From Variovorax sp. TBS-050B (GTDB lineage Bacteria > Pseudomonadota > Gammaproteobacteria > Burkholderiales > Burkholderiaceae_C): a stretch of DNA of 64,000 nt. The position numbers and the translations under genes are program-made. Shown here piece after piece: positions 26,972 through 36,644 of this stretch. The notes below the pieces were generated by a model, which saw only the letters and a program-made list of their open reading frames with translations, made no database searches and had not been told where the DNA came from. The stretch's first letter is position 1; each line of letters begins with the position of its first letter. Location: contig NZ_JARXYR010000001.1 of NCBI RefSeq assembly GCF_029893635.1, positions 536,857 through 600,856 of the forward strand, given 5' to 3'.

Positions 26972-27733
26972 ATGAGCACCACTGCCGAACCGTCGCCCCG
27001 CCCTTCGCAAGCCGCGCCGCGCATTCGCGTGCTGATCGCCGACGACCAGGCGTTGATCCGCCGCGGCATGGCCATGCTGCTCGATGCGGCGCCCGACATC
27101 GAGGTGGTCGGCCAGGCGGCCGACGGCGTGGAGGCGGTGGAGCTCGCGCGCCGGCTGCTGCCCGACGTGGTGCTCATGGACCTGCACATGCCGCGCAAGG
27201 GCGGCGTGCTCGCGACGCGCGAGATCTCGGCCGCGCTGCCGCACACGCGCGTGATGGTGCTGACCACCTTCGATCGCGACGACCTGGTCTTCGATGCGGT
27301 GCGCGCCGGCGCGCAGGCCTACCTGCTGAAGGACGCGTCGGAAGAGGAAGTGCTCGACACCGTCCGCGCGGTGCAGCGCGGCGAGTCGCGGCTCACGCCG
27401 CAGATCGCGCGCAAGGTGATGGACCAGTTCCGGCTGCTGGCCGACCGCGTGGCGCAGGAGCCGTCCGCACCGCCGTTGCCCGACGCCCGCGCCGGTACGC
27501 AGCCCGCGGCGACCGAGCTGCCGCCAGCGAGCGTCGATGCGACCAAGCCGCTGACCGAGCGCGAGGCCGCGGTGCTCGATCTGATCGCCAAGGGCTACGG
27601 CAACCGCCAGATCGCCACGGCGCTGAACCTGGCCGAGGGAACGGCGAAGAACCACGTCAGCCGCATCATGCAAAAGCTTCACGCGAACACCCGCACCGAA
27701 CTGGCGGTGCGGGTGCTCGCGAAGAAGGACTGA
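26972..27733 (+). CDS. NarL/LuxR-type response regulator
   Basis: 253 residues. The receiver domain (18-135) has the acidic pair Asp24-Asp25, phosphoacceptor Asp70 (V-L-M-D-L-H-M-P), the T-T-F-D switch and the Y-L-L-K-D-A-S lysine. A Pro/Ala-rich linker of about 40 residues leads to a LuxR helix-turn-helix (about 188-250: L-T-E-R-E-A-A-V-L-D-L-I-A-K-G-Y-G-N-R-Q-I-A). The matching HisKA_3 kinase is at 29392, separated by a transporter gene. It is divergent from the export operon, which it may control. Confidence 0.93.
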   Translation: MSTTAEPSPRPSQAAPRIRVLIADDQALIRRGMAMLLDAAPDIEVVGQAADGVEAVELARRLLPDVVLMDLHMPRKGGVLATREISAALPHTRVMVLTTFDRDDLVFDAVRAGAQAYLLKDASEEEVLDTVRAVQRGESRLTPQIARKVMDQFRLLADRVAQEPSAPPLPDARAGTQPAATELPPASVDATKPLTEREAAVLDLIAKGYGNRQIATALNLAEGTAKNHVSRIMQKLHANTRTELAVRVLAKKD

Positions 27734-27745
27734 CCCCAACGCACA

Positions 27746-27784
27746 GTGCACCCGGCGGCGGGCGAGGCCCTGCCGCGGGTGCAC
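27746..27784. terminator. GC-rich hairpin between convergent genes
   Basis: GTGCACCCG at 27746-27754 pairs with CGGGTGCAC at 27776-27784 and the stem extends inward through further G/C pairs with a few mismatches. It lies 13 bases after the response regulator stop and faces the end of the convergent antiporter gene. There is no run of T, so it is at best an atypical bidirectional terminator. Confidence 0.4.
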
Positions 27785-27843
27785 GGGGTGCGGGATGCAT
27801 CGTGGCGGCACGGCGGCCGCACGAAATCCCGACCGTCTTTCTC

Positions 27844-29202
27844 TCAGGCCGAGCGGCCTGCGGGCGACAGCCCGGGCATCGCGATCGGCTCCGGCATGTG
27901 CGACGTCGAGGCAGCCGCAGCGGCAGCCGCGTTGCCGGCCGTGTGCCGGGCCAACATCGGCCGCAGCGCCACGATCGCGAGGAAGGCGGCGAGCAGGTCC
28001 AGCGCCGCCACCGTGTAGAGCACGGTCGACCAGGTGCCGGTGGCTTCCATCATCAGGTTGCCGAGCGGCACGAACAGCGCGCCGATGCCCTTGGCGCAGT
28101 ACAGCACGCCGTAGATCTTGCCGATGTGCTTGGTGCCGAAGGCATCGCCCGCCAGCGCGGAGAACAGCGAGTACACCTCGCCCCAGGCCAGGAACACCAC
28201 GCCCGAGAGGATCAGGAAGGCCCACGGGTTGTGGCCGAAGTAGCCGAGCGCGATGATGCCGATGCCTTCGAGCGTGAAGGCGATCACCATGGTCTTCTCG
28301 CGGCCGATGTGGTCGGAGATCCAGCCGAAGAGCGGACGCGAGATGCCGTTCATCACGCGGTCGAGCATCAGCGCCAGCGGCAGCGCGGCCATGGTGAAGA
28401 AGTACAGGTCGACCTTGAAGCTCTTCACGCCCAGGTCCTGCGCGATCACGCCGAGCTGCGCCACGGCCATCATGCCGCCGGTCACGACGCACGAGAACAT
28501 CAGCAGCATCAGCCAGAACAGCGGCGTGCGCAGCGCCTCGCCCAGCGTGTAGTCGCGCCGGCTCTGCGCGAGCTTGGTCGAGCCGCGCACTTCGCCGTGC
28601 TTCGGCGCGCGCAGGAACCAGGCCGCGAGGAAGGCCAGCGTGCCCTGCAGCAGGCCGAAGAACAGGAAGGCCTGCTGGAAGCCCGAGGATTCGATCATCG
28701 CGGCGATCGGCAGGATCGTGGCGGCCGAGCCGGCACCGTAGCCGCCGGCCGTGAGGCCGACCGCGAGGCCGCGGCGGTCCGGGAACCACTTGAGCGCGTT
28801 GTTGATGCAGGTCGCGTAGATCGAGCCCACGCCGATGCCGCCGACGGCCGCGCCGATGTAGAAGCCCATCAGCGTCGTCGCCTGCGAGTTGATGACCCAG
28901 GCGGCGCCGATGAAGAGCGCGCCGAAGGCGACGATCAGGCGCGGGCCGAACTTGTCGATGAAATAGCCTTCGATCGGCGCCAGCCAGGTCTGCACCAGCA
29001 CGAAGATGGTGAAGGCGATCTGGATCGAGGCGCGCTCCCAGCCGAACTTGCCCTGGATCTCCGGCACGAACAGCGTCCATGCGTACTGGATGTTGGCCGT
29101 CGCGATCATGCAGACGATGCCGACCACCAGCTGCAGCCAGCGGTTGTCGATCAGGCGCGGCGGCCTGCCGGAGGAGGTCAGTGTCGAGGCAGTGGGGTTC
29201 AT
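27844..29202 (-). CDS. OFA-family MFS transporter (oxalate/formate antiporter-like)
   Basis: 452 residues with 12 predicted membrane helices. The early W-T-L-F-V-P-E-I-Q-G-K-F-G-W and V-Q-T-W-L-A-P-I-E-G-Y-F-I-D-K-F-G-P-R segments and the mid-protein D-R-V-M-N-G-I-S-R-P-L-F-G-W-I-S-D-H-I-G-R-E are typical of the OxlT group. It exchanges small mono- or dicarboxylates across the inner membrane. The C-terminal tail is a 25-residue Ala-rich extension. It lies between a response regulator and its probable kinase, so transport and sensing of the same anion is likely. Confidence 0.9.
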   Translation of the reverse strand: MNPTASTLTSSGRPPRLIDNRWLQLVVGIVCMIATANIQYAWTLFVPEIQGKFGWERASIQIAFTIFVLVQTWLAPIEGYFIDKFGPRLIVAFGALFIGAAWVINSQATTLMGFYIGAAVGGIGVGSIYATCINNALKWFPDRRGLAVGLTAGGYGAGSAATILPIAAMIESSGFQQAFLFFGLLQGTLAFLAAWFLRAPKHGEVRGSTKLAQSRRDYTLGEALRTPLFWLMLLMFSCVVTGGMMAVAQLGVIAQDLGVKSFKVDLYFFTMAALPLALMLDRVMNGISRPLFGWISDHIGREKTMVIAFTLEGIGIIALGYFGHNPWAFLILSGVVFLAWGEVYSLFSALAGDAFGTKHIGKIYGVLYCAKGIGALFVPLGNLMMEATGTWSTVLYTVAALDLLAAFLAIVALRPMLARHTAGNAAAAAAASTSHMPEPIAMPGLSPAGRSA

Positions 29203-29391
29203 TCGCTTCGTCTCCGTTCAATCTTTGGGGTGACGCGCCGATCGCGTTGCGGCACGTGCAGGGTTGGAAAGGGTCGCGCGGCAGGCACGGATCGCGATGG
29301 GTGCAACTGTTGCCGCGATCGGGCTTCGGCGCGCCTGCCGGAAGTCACGCGGAAGATCGAGACAAACCCCGATGCCTCAGGGGAACTACCC

Positions 29392-31326
29392 ATGCCGAAA
29401 GTCACAGCCGGCGTTTGCGAGAATGCCGTCGCCATGAACATCGCACGACGCATCGACCCCCGGCGCTCCATGGCCGCGGCGATCGGCTGGCTGATGATCG
29501 CGCTCACGCTGTGCCTGGCGCTCGCAGCCAACCTGTGGCTGCGCAGCTTCGTGCGCGCGACGCTGCTCGAGCAGCACGGCCAGCGGCTCGAGACCGCGGC
29601 CGAGCATGTGAACGCCGAACTCGACACCGCCCTTCTGCTGCGCCTGCAGGCGGTCAGCGTGGTGGCGGCCATGCTGTCGGAGGACGTGCAGCAGCGCGAG
29701 GGCGAGCGCCTGAAGCGCTCGCTCGAAGCGGTGCGCCGCGGCGTGCCGGACCTGATCTGGCTCGCGGTGACCGATGCCGACGGCTTCATCGTCGCGGCCA
29801 CCGACGAGCAGGTGATCGGGCAGAACGTGAACCAGCACGCATGGATCTCGCAGGGCCTCGACGCCGCATGGATCGAGGAAGGCCGCTCGCCGCACGAACG
29901 CTTCCTCAAGCTCACCGCGCCCGTGAGCAACGCCGACGGCGCCATCATCGGCGTGGTCGCTGCCAACCTGAGCTGGAGCTGGGTGCAGAAGATCGTCTCG
30001 GAGATCCGCGCCGCTCCGGGCGAATGGCTGCTGATCGATCGCGACGGCATCGTGCGCCACGGCCCGGGCGGCCTGCTCGGGCAACGCTGGCGCGAGGTGG
30101 GCGACCCGGTGACGCCCTTCGATCCCACCGTCGCCGGCCTCGGGAACGACGGCTCGGACCTGCCCACGCGCATCCTCACGCGCCGGCTCCCGCTGGACAA
30201 CCGGCCCTACCTGATCGCCACCCCGCCCACCACGCGCGACGGCACGCTGCGCCGGCTCGGCTGGCAGGGCGTGGTGATCCAGCCGGTCGGCTCGGTGGTG
30301 GCGTTCGCGACCGACATCGAATGGCGCATCTCGATCGTGCTGAGCCTGCTCGGCATGGCCGCCGCCGTCACCGGCATCATCGTGGCGCACCGCCTCACCC
30401 GCCGTGTGAGCGTGATCGCCCATTCGGCCGACGCGGTGCTGGCCGGCAGCGCCACCCGCATCGAGGTGCCGCAGGGTGCCGACGAAGCCGCGCGGCTGGG
30501 CAGCGCGCTCGACCGGCTGCTGCACACGCTGCAGCGCGAACGCGACGAGCTGCGCCAGCTCAACGCCGAACTCGACGACCGCGTGCGGCAGCGCACCGAG
30601 GAGATCAACCGGCTCGCGCGCGAGTCGCGCGATGCGGCGGTGGTGCGCGAGCGCCTGCGGCTGGCGCGCGGACTGCACGACACGCTCGCGCATTCGATGA
30701 TGGCGATGCTCACCGAGATCCGCGTGCTCAAGCGCCTGGCCTCCAGCCGGCCCGACGCGCTGCCCGACGAGCTGGTCCGCGCCGAGCGCGCCGCGCGCGA
30801 CGGGCTCGACGAGGCCCGCCGCGCGATCGAGCAACTGCGCAGCAACCCGGTGCGCGACATCGGCCTGGGCGCCGCGCTCGCCGAGCTGGCCAAGAGCCTG
30901 AGCGAGCGCTCCGGCCTCGAGCTCGACTGCCGGATCGAACCCGCCCTCGCGGCCCTCGCGGCCGAGCCGGCGGAAACCGTGTTCCACATGTGCGAGGAAG
31001 TGCTGCGCAACGTCGAGCGCCATGCGGGCGCGCGGAGGCTCTCGATCCGGCTGCGGGGCGCGACCCCGGACGGCGACCAACCGGCGGCCGACGACGAAGT
31101 CGCGCTGGAGATCGCCGACGACGGCATCGGCTTCGACCCCGGCGCGGGCGCCGCGGGTCACTACGGGCTCGTGGGGCTGCGCGAGCAGGCCGAGGCGATC
31201 GGCGCGCGGCTGCGCATCGACAGCCGCCCGGGCGAAGGCACCTGCGTCTCGTTGCGCTGGACGCAGTGCGGATGGCGCGGGCTGGCGGGCGGCACCGGCG
31301 CCCCGGGCGCATCGTCGGGCCTCTGA
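29392..31326 (+). CDS. NarL-type sensor histidine kinase
   Basis: 644 residues. Membrane helix 1 is about 27-50; a large periplasmic sensor (about 51-305) resembles a double-Cache domain (W-L-A-V-T-D-A-D-G-F-I-V-A-A-T); helix 2 is about 312-334; HAMP and coiled coil run to 415. HisKA_3 has the phospho-His429 in G-L-H-D-T-L-A-H-S, and HATPase_c has N-V-E-R-H-A and D-D-G-I-G-F. AGGGGA precedes the ATG at 29392; a second ATG at 29434 (MNIARR) is possible. Cache sensors commonly bind organic acids, consistent with the adjacent OFA transporter. Confidence 0.9.
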   Translation: MPKVTAGVCENAVAMNIARRIDPRRSMAAAIGWLMIALTLCLALAANLWLRSFVRATLLEQHGQRLETAAEHVNAELDTALLLRLQAVSVVAAMLSEDVQQREGERLKRSLEAVRRGVPDLIWLAVTDADGFIVAATDEQVIGQNVNQHAWISQGLDAAWIEEGRSPHERFLKLTAPVSNADGAIIGVVAANLSWSWVQKIVSEIRAAPGEWLLIDRDGIVRHGPGGLLGQRWREVGDPVTPFDPTVAGLGNDGSDLPTRILTRRLPLDNRPYLIATPPTTRDGTLRRLGWQGVVIQPVGSVVAFATDIEWRISIVLSLLGMAAAVTGIIVAHRLTRRVSVIAHSADAVLAGSATRIEVPQGADEAARLGSALDRLLHTLQRERDELRQLNAELDDRVRQRTEEINRLARESRDAAVVRERLRLARGLHDTLAHSMMAMLTEIRVLKRLASSRPDALPDELVRAERAARDGLDEARRAIEQLRSNPVRDIGLGAALAELAKSLSERSGLELDCRIEPALAALAAEPAETVFHMCEEVLRNVERHAGARRLSIRLRGATPDGDQPAADDEVALEIADDGIGFDPGAGAAGHYGLVGLREQAEAIGARLRIDSRPGEGTCVSLRWTQCGWRGLAGGTGAPGASSGL

Positions 31327-31374
31327 AGGAGGAAGGACGAAGCGCCAGCGTTCGACGCGCGCCGCCCGTCCCGT

Positions 31375-32070
31375 TCACTGCGATGCGTCGAACCCCGCGA
31401 AGCGCGCGAACGCCTCGAGCGGCCGCCGCGGCATGCCCATGCGGTTCACCGCGGCGCGCGGATCGCCGATGCCCATGGCCATGCCGCAGACCGTGATCTC
31501 TTCCGGCACCATGGGCAGGTGCGCCGCGATGACCCGATGGAAGGGCGCCAGCGACACCTGCGGGCAGGTGTCGATGCCGCGCGCCCGGGCCGCGATCATC
31601 ACGTTCTGGATGTACAGCCCGAGATCGAGCCAGCTGTGGCGGTTCAGGCGCGCATCGATGCCGAAGACCAGGCCCACCGGCGCACCGAAGAACAGGTAGT
31701 TGCGTTCGGTCTGCCGCGCGCGGGCCGCGGCGTCGGTGCGGTCGATGCCGAGCGTGCGGTAGTAGCGCGCCGCGAAGTCGGCCTGCTGCGTGCCGATGGC
31801 ATCCGGCAGCGGGTCGGGGAAATGCGCGGGCGGCGCGAAGTCGCCGCGCCGGAAGGCGGCCAGCAGGTCGACGCTCAGGGCCTGCAGCGGCGCGCCCGCG
31901 AGCGCATGCACGCGCCAGGGCTGGGTGTTGGAGTTGCTCGGCGCGCTCGCCGCCACCTCGAGAATCTCGCGCACCGTCTGCTGCGCGAGCGGCTCGGGCA
32001 GGTAGGCGCGCACCGCGCGGCGTGCGCGCAGCACGTCGTCCACGCGAAGTGCGTCGGGCTGCATCGGCAT
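31375..32070 (-). CDS. Nitroreductase family flavoprotein
   Basis: 231 residues. The FMN-binding N-terminus R-R-A-V-R-A-Y-L and the S-A-P-S-N-S-N-T-Q-P-W segment are clear, and a late G-I-D-T-C-P-Q loop and M-A-M-G-I-G motif follow. Members use NAD(P)H to reduce nitroaromatics, quinones or related compounds. It is seven bases downstream of the repaired reading frame of the DUF4863 gene and runs the same way, so the two form an operon with the Bug receptor gene. A second ATG two codons inside the start is possible. Confidence 0.88.
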   Translation of the reverse strand: MPMQPDALRVDDVLRARRAVRAYLPEPLAQQTVREILEVAASAPSNSNTQPWRVHALAGAPLQALSVDLLAAFRRGDFAPPAHFPDPLPDAIGTQQADFAARYYRTLGIDRTDAAARARQTERNYLFFGAPVGLVFGIDARLNRHSWLDLGLYIQNVMIAARARGIDTCPQVSLAPFHRVIAAHLPMVPEEITVCGMAMGIGDPRAAVNRMGMPRRPLEAFARFAGFDASQ

Positions 32071-32077
32071 GGCGTGC

Positions 32078-32639
32078 TCACGCGTCCTGCGGCGCGGGGT
32101 GGTAGGCGATGCGCCCCGCCGGCAGGAAGAACAGCGCGATCACCGCCCGCGCCCTTCGCCTCGGGATGATGGTGGCTGCCGGGGCCGGGCGCGGTCCAGC
32201 CGGCTTCGCACCAGCCGTTGGGTCCGCGCAGCGCGGCGCCCGGCGTGAGCGGCACCACCATGTTGAACTCGCCGTAGGGATGCGCGTGGTACTGCCCGCG
32301 GTAGCTGCCCTCCGGGTTGCCCTGGGTGTTGCCGCGGCTGTCCATGTAGACGGCCGTGATGCTGAAGTGCAGCGTGCGCGCCGAAGGCTCGGCGATGCGG
32401 CTGCGGCGGTAGACGGGGCCGTCGAGCGCGACGTTCGCGGCCCAGCCGTCGCGCACGCCCTGCGTCACGAGCCGCGCGAGCGTGCGGTAGAGCTCGCTGT
32501 CGGGGCCGTACTGCCGGTTGAGCCAGCGCTCGGTCTCGGTGCCCGCGGTCATGTCGCGCACTTCCTCGAGAAAGGGGATGCTGCGCGCGATCAGGGCCTC
32601 GCGGTCGGCTTCGGCGTCGATGTCGGTGAAGGCGGTCAT
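32078..32639 (-). pseudogene. DUF4863-family gene with a one-base frameshift
   Basis: From the ATG at 32639 the frame reads about 165 residues of a DUF4863-like, cupin-shaped protein (Y-R-G-Q-Y-H-A-H-P-Y-G-E-F-N-M-V-V-P, H-H-H-P-E-A). Near 32143-32155, in a GC run, the reading jumps frame. The adjacent frame then gives the natural ending A-V-I-A-L-F-F-L-P-A-G-R-I-A-Y-H-P-A-P and a TGA at 32078, eight bases before the nitroreductase start. In the unrepaired frame it would run into that gene as far as 31875. One extra G explains everything: a real mutation or a sequencing error. The function of DUF4863 proteins is unknown; they are found in aromatic degradation clusters. Confidence 0.8.
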
Positions 32640-32661
32640 GGGGGTGGTCTCCTGGGGTTGT

Positions 32662-33657
32662 TCATTCCTCGAAGCGGAAGCCCGAGGCGCGCACCGCCGG
32701 GCCCCAGGCTTCGCGCTCGCGCTCGATCAGCGCGGCGTAGTCGCGGGGCGCGAGCGTGCCGGGCTCGAGGCCGACCTGCTCGAAGGCCGCGACCAGCGCG
32801 GGGTCGCGGCTCGCGCGTTCGATCGACGCATGCAGCGCGTTCAGCGTCGCCTCGGGCGTGCCGGGCGGCGCGAAGATGCCGTAGGTCTCGGCGCCGCGGA
32901 TGGCCGCGAAGCCCTGCTCGGCGAAGGTCGGGACCTGCGGCAGGAAGCGCGAGCGCTTCTCGCCCGACACCGCGAGGATGCGGATGCGCCCCTGCGCCAT
33001 GTAGGGCAGGAAGTCCGCCACGAAGCCGAAGTAGGCCGGGATCTGGCCGCCGATCAGGTCCTGCATCGCGGGCGCCGAGCCGCGGTAGCCCACGTGTTCG
33101 AGCTTCAGGCCCGCCGCTTCCGACAGCCGGTAGCCGAGGAAGTGCGCCACCGAGCCCGCGGCCGGCGATGCATAGCTCGCATGGGCCGGCGCATGCCGCA
33201 CCCAGGCGAGGTAGTCCTGCAGGTTCTTCACCGACGCGGGCACCGCGCCGCTCACGCCGAGCGCGCAGGTCGCGGTGACCACGGGCGACACCGGCTGCAG
33301 GTCCTTCGCCGGGTCGTACATGAGGCGCGTGTAGACATGCGGATAGATCGTCAGCGCCGAGGTCTGCGTACACAGCAGCGTGCCCGCGTCGGGCCGCTCG
33401 CGCTTGAGCAGGCTGCTCGCGATCCGGCCCGCGGCGCCGACGCGGTTGTCGACCATGTAGCTGCGGCCCTGCCGGCGCCAGGCCTCGACGAGCTGGCGCG
33501 CGGTGGTGTCGAGCGTGCCGCCGGGTGGATAGCCCACGAGCAGCCTGCCGGGGGCGGTGCCGCCCTGCGCGGCGGCGGGCAACAGCCGGCCCGCGAGCGG
33601 AACGGCCAGCGCCAGCTGCGCGAATGCGCGGCGCGAAAGTCTCGACGATGCATCCAT
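32662..33657 (-). CDS. Bug-family periplasmic receptor
   Basis: 331 residues. A twin-Arg-like signal (S-R-R-A-F-A-Q-L-A-L-A-V-P-L-A-G) is followed by the two-lobed Bug fold: L-L-V-G-Y-P-P-G-G-T-L-D-T-T-A-R (ligand loop 1), V-D-N-R-V-G-A-A-G, G-Y-R-G-S-A-P-A-M-Q-D-L-I-G-G-Q (loop 2), and P-Q-V-P-T-F-A-E-Q. Such receptors bind carboxylates for TctAB transporters or act as sensors; no TctAB genes are present. MDASSR at 33657 was preferred because AAGAGG is correctly spaced. A conserved 51-bp dyad lies 60 bases upstream. Confidence 0.9.
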   Translation of the reverse strand: MDASSRLSRRAFAQLALAVPLAGRLLPAAAQGGTAPGRLLVGYPPGGTLDTTARQLVEAWRRQGRSYMVDNRVGAAGRIASSLLKRERPDAGTLLCTQTSALTIYPHVYTRLMYDPAKDLQPVSPVVTATCALGVSGAVPASVKNLQDYLAWVRHAPAHASYASPAAGSVAHFLGYRLSEAAGLKLEHVGYRGSAPAMQDLIGGQIPAYFGFVADFLPYMAQGRIRILAVSGEKRSRFLPQVPTFAEQGFAAIRGAETYGIFAPPGTPEATLNALHASIERASRDPALVAAFEQVGLEPGTLAPRDYAALIEREREAWGPAVRASGFRFEE

Positions 33658-33717
33658 GGCTTGCCTCTTTTCGTTCGTTGCAGGGCTGCGATGGCCGGAT
33701 GATCCGCCGCTGCCGAA

Positions 33718-33768
33718 TTGAATGGAACTGCTCATCCTGCAAGCGCAGAATGCATGCCGTTCAACTCA
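33718..33768. promoter_or_regulatory. 51-bp dyad element, copy A
   Basis: Outer arms TTGAATGG and CCGTTCAA flank an inner TGCA...TGCA pair. It matches copy B (40127-40177) at 38 of 51 positions, in the same orientation; the five bases GCCGA just before it also match. It lies between the Bug gene (start 60 bases to the left) and the LysR gene (15 bases to the right). It is a likely binding site for that LysR regulator. Confidence 0.6.
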
Positions 33769-33782
33769 CGGAGACGCAGGCG

Positions 33783-34790
33783 ATGAGCATCGGCCGCATG
33801 GACCTCAATCTGCTGAAGGTGTTCGACGCGGTCTTCGAGGACCGCAACCTGGTGCTCGCGGGCCGGCGGCTGCACCTGAGCCAGTCGGCCGTGAGCCATG
33901 CGCTCACGCGGCTGCGCGAGCTGGTGGGCGACGAGCTGTTCCTGCGCACCGGCAAGGGCATGGCGCCCACCGGCCGCGCGCTCGCGATGGCGCCCGCGCT
34001 GCGCGATGCGCTGCGCCGCATCGAGGCCACGCTCGGGGTGGAGCCGTTCTCGCCGGCGCAGTCGTCGCGCCGCTTCGTGATCGCCGCCAACGACCATGTG
34101 ACCGTGGTCCTGCTCGCGCCGCTGTCCGCTGCGCTGCTGAAGGAGGCGCCGGGCGTCGACCTCGTGATCCGCCCGTCCACGCGGCTCGACCTGGCCGAGC
34201 AGATCGACCTCGGGCGCATCGACCTGGCGATCGGCATCTTCTCGCAGGTGCCGGCGCGGCTGAACACGCGCACCCTGCTCACGCATGGCGAGGCGATCCT
34301 GATGCGCAGGGGCCATCCGGCCGCGCGCCGCAAGCTGCAGGCGAAGGACCTCGCGCGCTATCCGCTCGTCACCATGTCGGTGGGCGGCCAGGAAGAAGGC
34401 GCGGTCGACGGCTTCATCCTGGAGCGCGGACTGGCGCGCCAGTCCGAGATGTTCGACCGGCATGCGCTCGAGGAGGGCCTGGTCGCGACCGGCCTGCCGC
34501 CGCGGCTGCGCGTGACGGTGCCGCATTCGCTCGCGATCCCGGCGCTGCTGCGCGGCAGCGACATGCTGTCCATCGTGCCCGCATCGCTGGCCCAGGCCCT
34601 CGTGCGCAGCGGCGGCGAGCTGCTGATGCGGCAGCCGCCCTACCCCGCCGGACGTTCGATGCTGCGCGCCGTCTGGCACCGCCGCAACGACCACGATGCC
34701 GCGCACACCTGGCTGCGCGAACGCGTGGCCGCGGCCGCGATGGCCGCGGGCGGCGGCGGCGACGGACAGGGCGCGCGGGCGGCTCCGTAG
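33783..34790 (+). CDS. LysR family regulator
   Basis: 335 residues. N-terminal winged helix: [34 protein letters not shown]. The effector domain (about 95-300) is of the NodD/PcaQ-like type with [11 protein letters not shown] near the end, followed by a Gly/Ala-rich tail. It is divergent from the Bug/DUF4863/nitroreductase operon and overlooks the dyad element that recurs before the MFS gene at 40061. It probably controls both. Confidence 0.92.
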   Translation: MSIGRMDLNLLKVFDAVFEDRNLVLAGRRLHLSQSAVSHALTRLRELVGDELFLRTGKGMAPTGRALAMAPALRDALRRIEATLGVEPFSPAQSSRRFVIAANDHVTVVLLAPLSAALLKEAPGVDLVIRPSTRLDLAEQIDLGRIDLAIGIFSQVPARLNTRTLLTHGEAILMRRGHPAARRKLQAKDLARYPLVTMSVGGQEEGAVDGFILERGLARQSEMFDRHALEEGLVATGLPPRLRVTVPHSLAIPALLRGSDMLSIVPASLAQALVRSGGELLMRQPPYPAGRSMLRAVWHRRNDHDAAHTWLRERVAAAAMAAGGGGDGQGARAAP

Positions 34791-35041
34791 GCGCCGTCCG
34801 ACGCCGCGCGCCGCAGGCGGGGTCCTTGGTATTAACCGAGGGCTGCGAACGCCGCGATTGATGAATGGATTTCACGAGACTGTTCAGGCACAGGCCGCTT
34901 ATCGGCGCGGACCGGGGCGTTTAGAGTGGAATCGTTCGGAGCCCTCTCTTTCCTCGACGGCCGAATGCTCCGAGCCCGGCGTTGCCGACTGCTGCGTCTT
35001 CGCGCCGGGTTCCAGGCCGCCGCCTCACGAGAACAGACCCC

Positions 35042-35695
35042 ATGACACAACCCATTGGTCCCTCCATGTCGCGCCGGGAACTGCTGATCCTCGGCGCGAC
35101 CACCGCGGCCGCCACGCCGTCGACCGGCGCGCTGGCGGCGCCGAGCGCCTCGGGCGCAGCCGCCGGCGCCGCGGCCGCCACGACGACGATGCCGGTGTCG
35201 CTGGTCGTCAACGGCGAGCGCCGCACGCTCGAACTGGACACGCGCACCACGCTGCTCGATGCGCTGCGCGAGCATCTGCACCTCACCGGCACCAAGAAGG
35301 GCTGCGACCACGGCCAGTGCGGCGCCTGCACGGTGCTGCTCGACGGCGTGCGCATCAACGCCTGCCTCACGCTCGCGGTGATGCACGAAGGCGCCGCGGT
35401 CACCACCATCGAAGGGCTCGGGGCGCCCGGCAGCCTGCATCCGATGCAGGCCGCGTTCGTGAAGCACGACGGCTACCAGTGCGGCTACTGCACGCCGGGC
35501 CAGATCTGTTCCGCGGTGGGCGTGCTCGACGAGGTGCGCAGGGGCATCCCGAGCCACGTCACGGCCAACCTCGACGAACGCCCGCTGCTCTCCGCCGAGG
35601 AACTGCGCGAGCGCATGAGCGGCAACATCTGCCGCTGCGGCGCCTACTCCAACATCGCCGAGGCGATGGCCGAAGTCGCGGGGGTGCGCTCGTGA
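35042..35695 (+). CDS. Molybdenum hydroxylase [2Fe-2S] subunit (PaoA-like)
   Basis: 217 residues. A Tat signal ([12 protein letters not shown]) and an Ala/Thr-rich linker lead to a plant-type ferredoxin domain ([10 protein letters not shown], then C-L-T-L) and a helical [2Fe-2S] domain (C-G-Y-C-T-P-G-Q and C-R-C-G-A-Y). This is the electron-transfer subunit of a periplasmic xanthine-dehydrogenase-family enzyme like E. coli PaoABC, which oxidises aldehydes. N-heteroaromatics are also possible substrates. The next gene overlaps by four bases. Confidence 0.92.
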   Translation: MTQPIGPSMSRRELLILGATTAAATPSTGALAAPSASGAAAGAAAATTTMPVSLVVNGERRTLELDTRTTLLDALREHLHLTGTKKGCDHGQCGACTVLLDGVRINACLTLAVMHEGAAVTTIEGLGAPGSLHPMQAAFVKHDGYQCGYCTPGQICSAVGVLDEVRRGIPSHVTANLDERPLLSAEELRERMSGNICRCGAYSNIAEAMAEVAGVRS

Positions 35696-36642
35696 AGCCC
35701 TTCACCTACGAACGCGCGCGCTCCGTGGCCGAGGCGGCCGCGGCGGTGGCCCGCCATCCCTCGGCCAAGTTCATCGCCGGCGGCACCAACCTGCTCGACC
35801 TGATGAAGCTGCAGATCGAGGCACCGGCGCATCTGGTGGACGTCAACGGCCTGCAGCTCGACCGCATCGAGCCGCTGCCCGAGGGCGGCCTGCGCATCGG
35901 CGCGCTGGTGCGCAACACGGCGCTCGCCGCCGACGAGCGCGTGCGCCGCGACTACGGCGTGCTCTCGCGCGCGCTGCTCGCGGGCGCCTCGGGCCAGCTG
36001 CGCAACAAGGCGACCACCGCCGGCAACCTGCTGCAGCGCACGCGCTGCCCCTACTTCTACGACACCGACCAGCCCTGCAACAAGCGCCAGCCCGGCAGCG
36101 GCTGCAGCGCGATCGGCGGCGTGAGCCGGCAGCTCGCGGTCATCGGCGGCAGCGAAGCCTGCATCGCCACGCATCCGAGCGACATGGCGGTGGCGATGCG
36201 CGTGCTCGACGCCAGCGTCGAGACGGTGCGTCCCGACGGCCGCACGCGCGTGATACCGATCGCCGACTTCCATCGGCTGCCGGGCAGCACGCCGCACATC
36301 GAGACCGCGCTCGAGCGCGACGAGCTGATCACCGCCGTGACGCTGCCGCGGCCGCCCGGCGGAACGCAGGTCTACCGCAAGGTGCGCGACCGCGCCTCGT
36401 ACGCGTTCGCACTCGTGTCGGTGGCCGCCGTGGTGCAGCGCGACGGCTCCGGGCGCGTCGCGCTCGGCGGCGTGGCCCACAAGCCATGGCGCGTGGAGGC
36501 CGCCGACGCGGCGCTCGCGCAAGGGGCGAGCGCCGCGACGGAGCGCCTGCTCGCGGGCGCGAAGCCGACCCACGACAACGCCTTCAAGCTGCAACTGGCC
36601 GAACGCACGCTCGCCGCGGTGCTGGCCCAAGCGAGGAGCTGA
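35692..36642 (+). CDS. Molybdenum hydroxylase FAD subunit (PaoB-like)
   Basis: 316 residues. The FAD-binding motif is [11 protein letters not shown]. The segment R-C-P-Y-F-Y ... [13 protein letters not shown] carries the cysteines that bind an extra [4Fe-4S] cluster in PaoB. The start is a GTG at 35692 overlapping the upstream stop (GTGA). It has no signal peptide and is probably exported with the Tat subunit. Confidence 0.92.
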   Translation: MKPFTYERARSVAEAAAAVARHPSAKFIAGGTNLLDLMKLQIEAPAHLVDVNGLQLDRIEPLPEGGLRIGALVRNTALAADERVRRDYGVLSRALLAGASGQLRNKATTAGNLLQRTRCPYFYDTDQPCNKRQPGSGCSAIGGVSRQLAVIGGSEACIATHPSDMAVAMRVLDASVETVRPDGRTRVIPIADFHRLPGSTPHIETALERDELITAVTLPRPPGGTQVYRKVRDRASYAFALVSVAAVVQRDGSGRVALGGVAHKPWRVEAADAALAQGASAATERLLAGAKPTHDNAFKLQLAERTLAAVLAQARS

Positions 36643-36644
36643 GC

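Noticed and set aside
25373..29221. A 1282-codon minus-strand frame spanning the TolC gene and its upstream region
   Set aside because: Only the last 479 codons carry a TolC protein with signal peptide. The remainder is antisense to the response regulator and out of frame with the antiporter.
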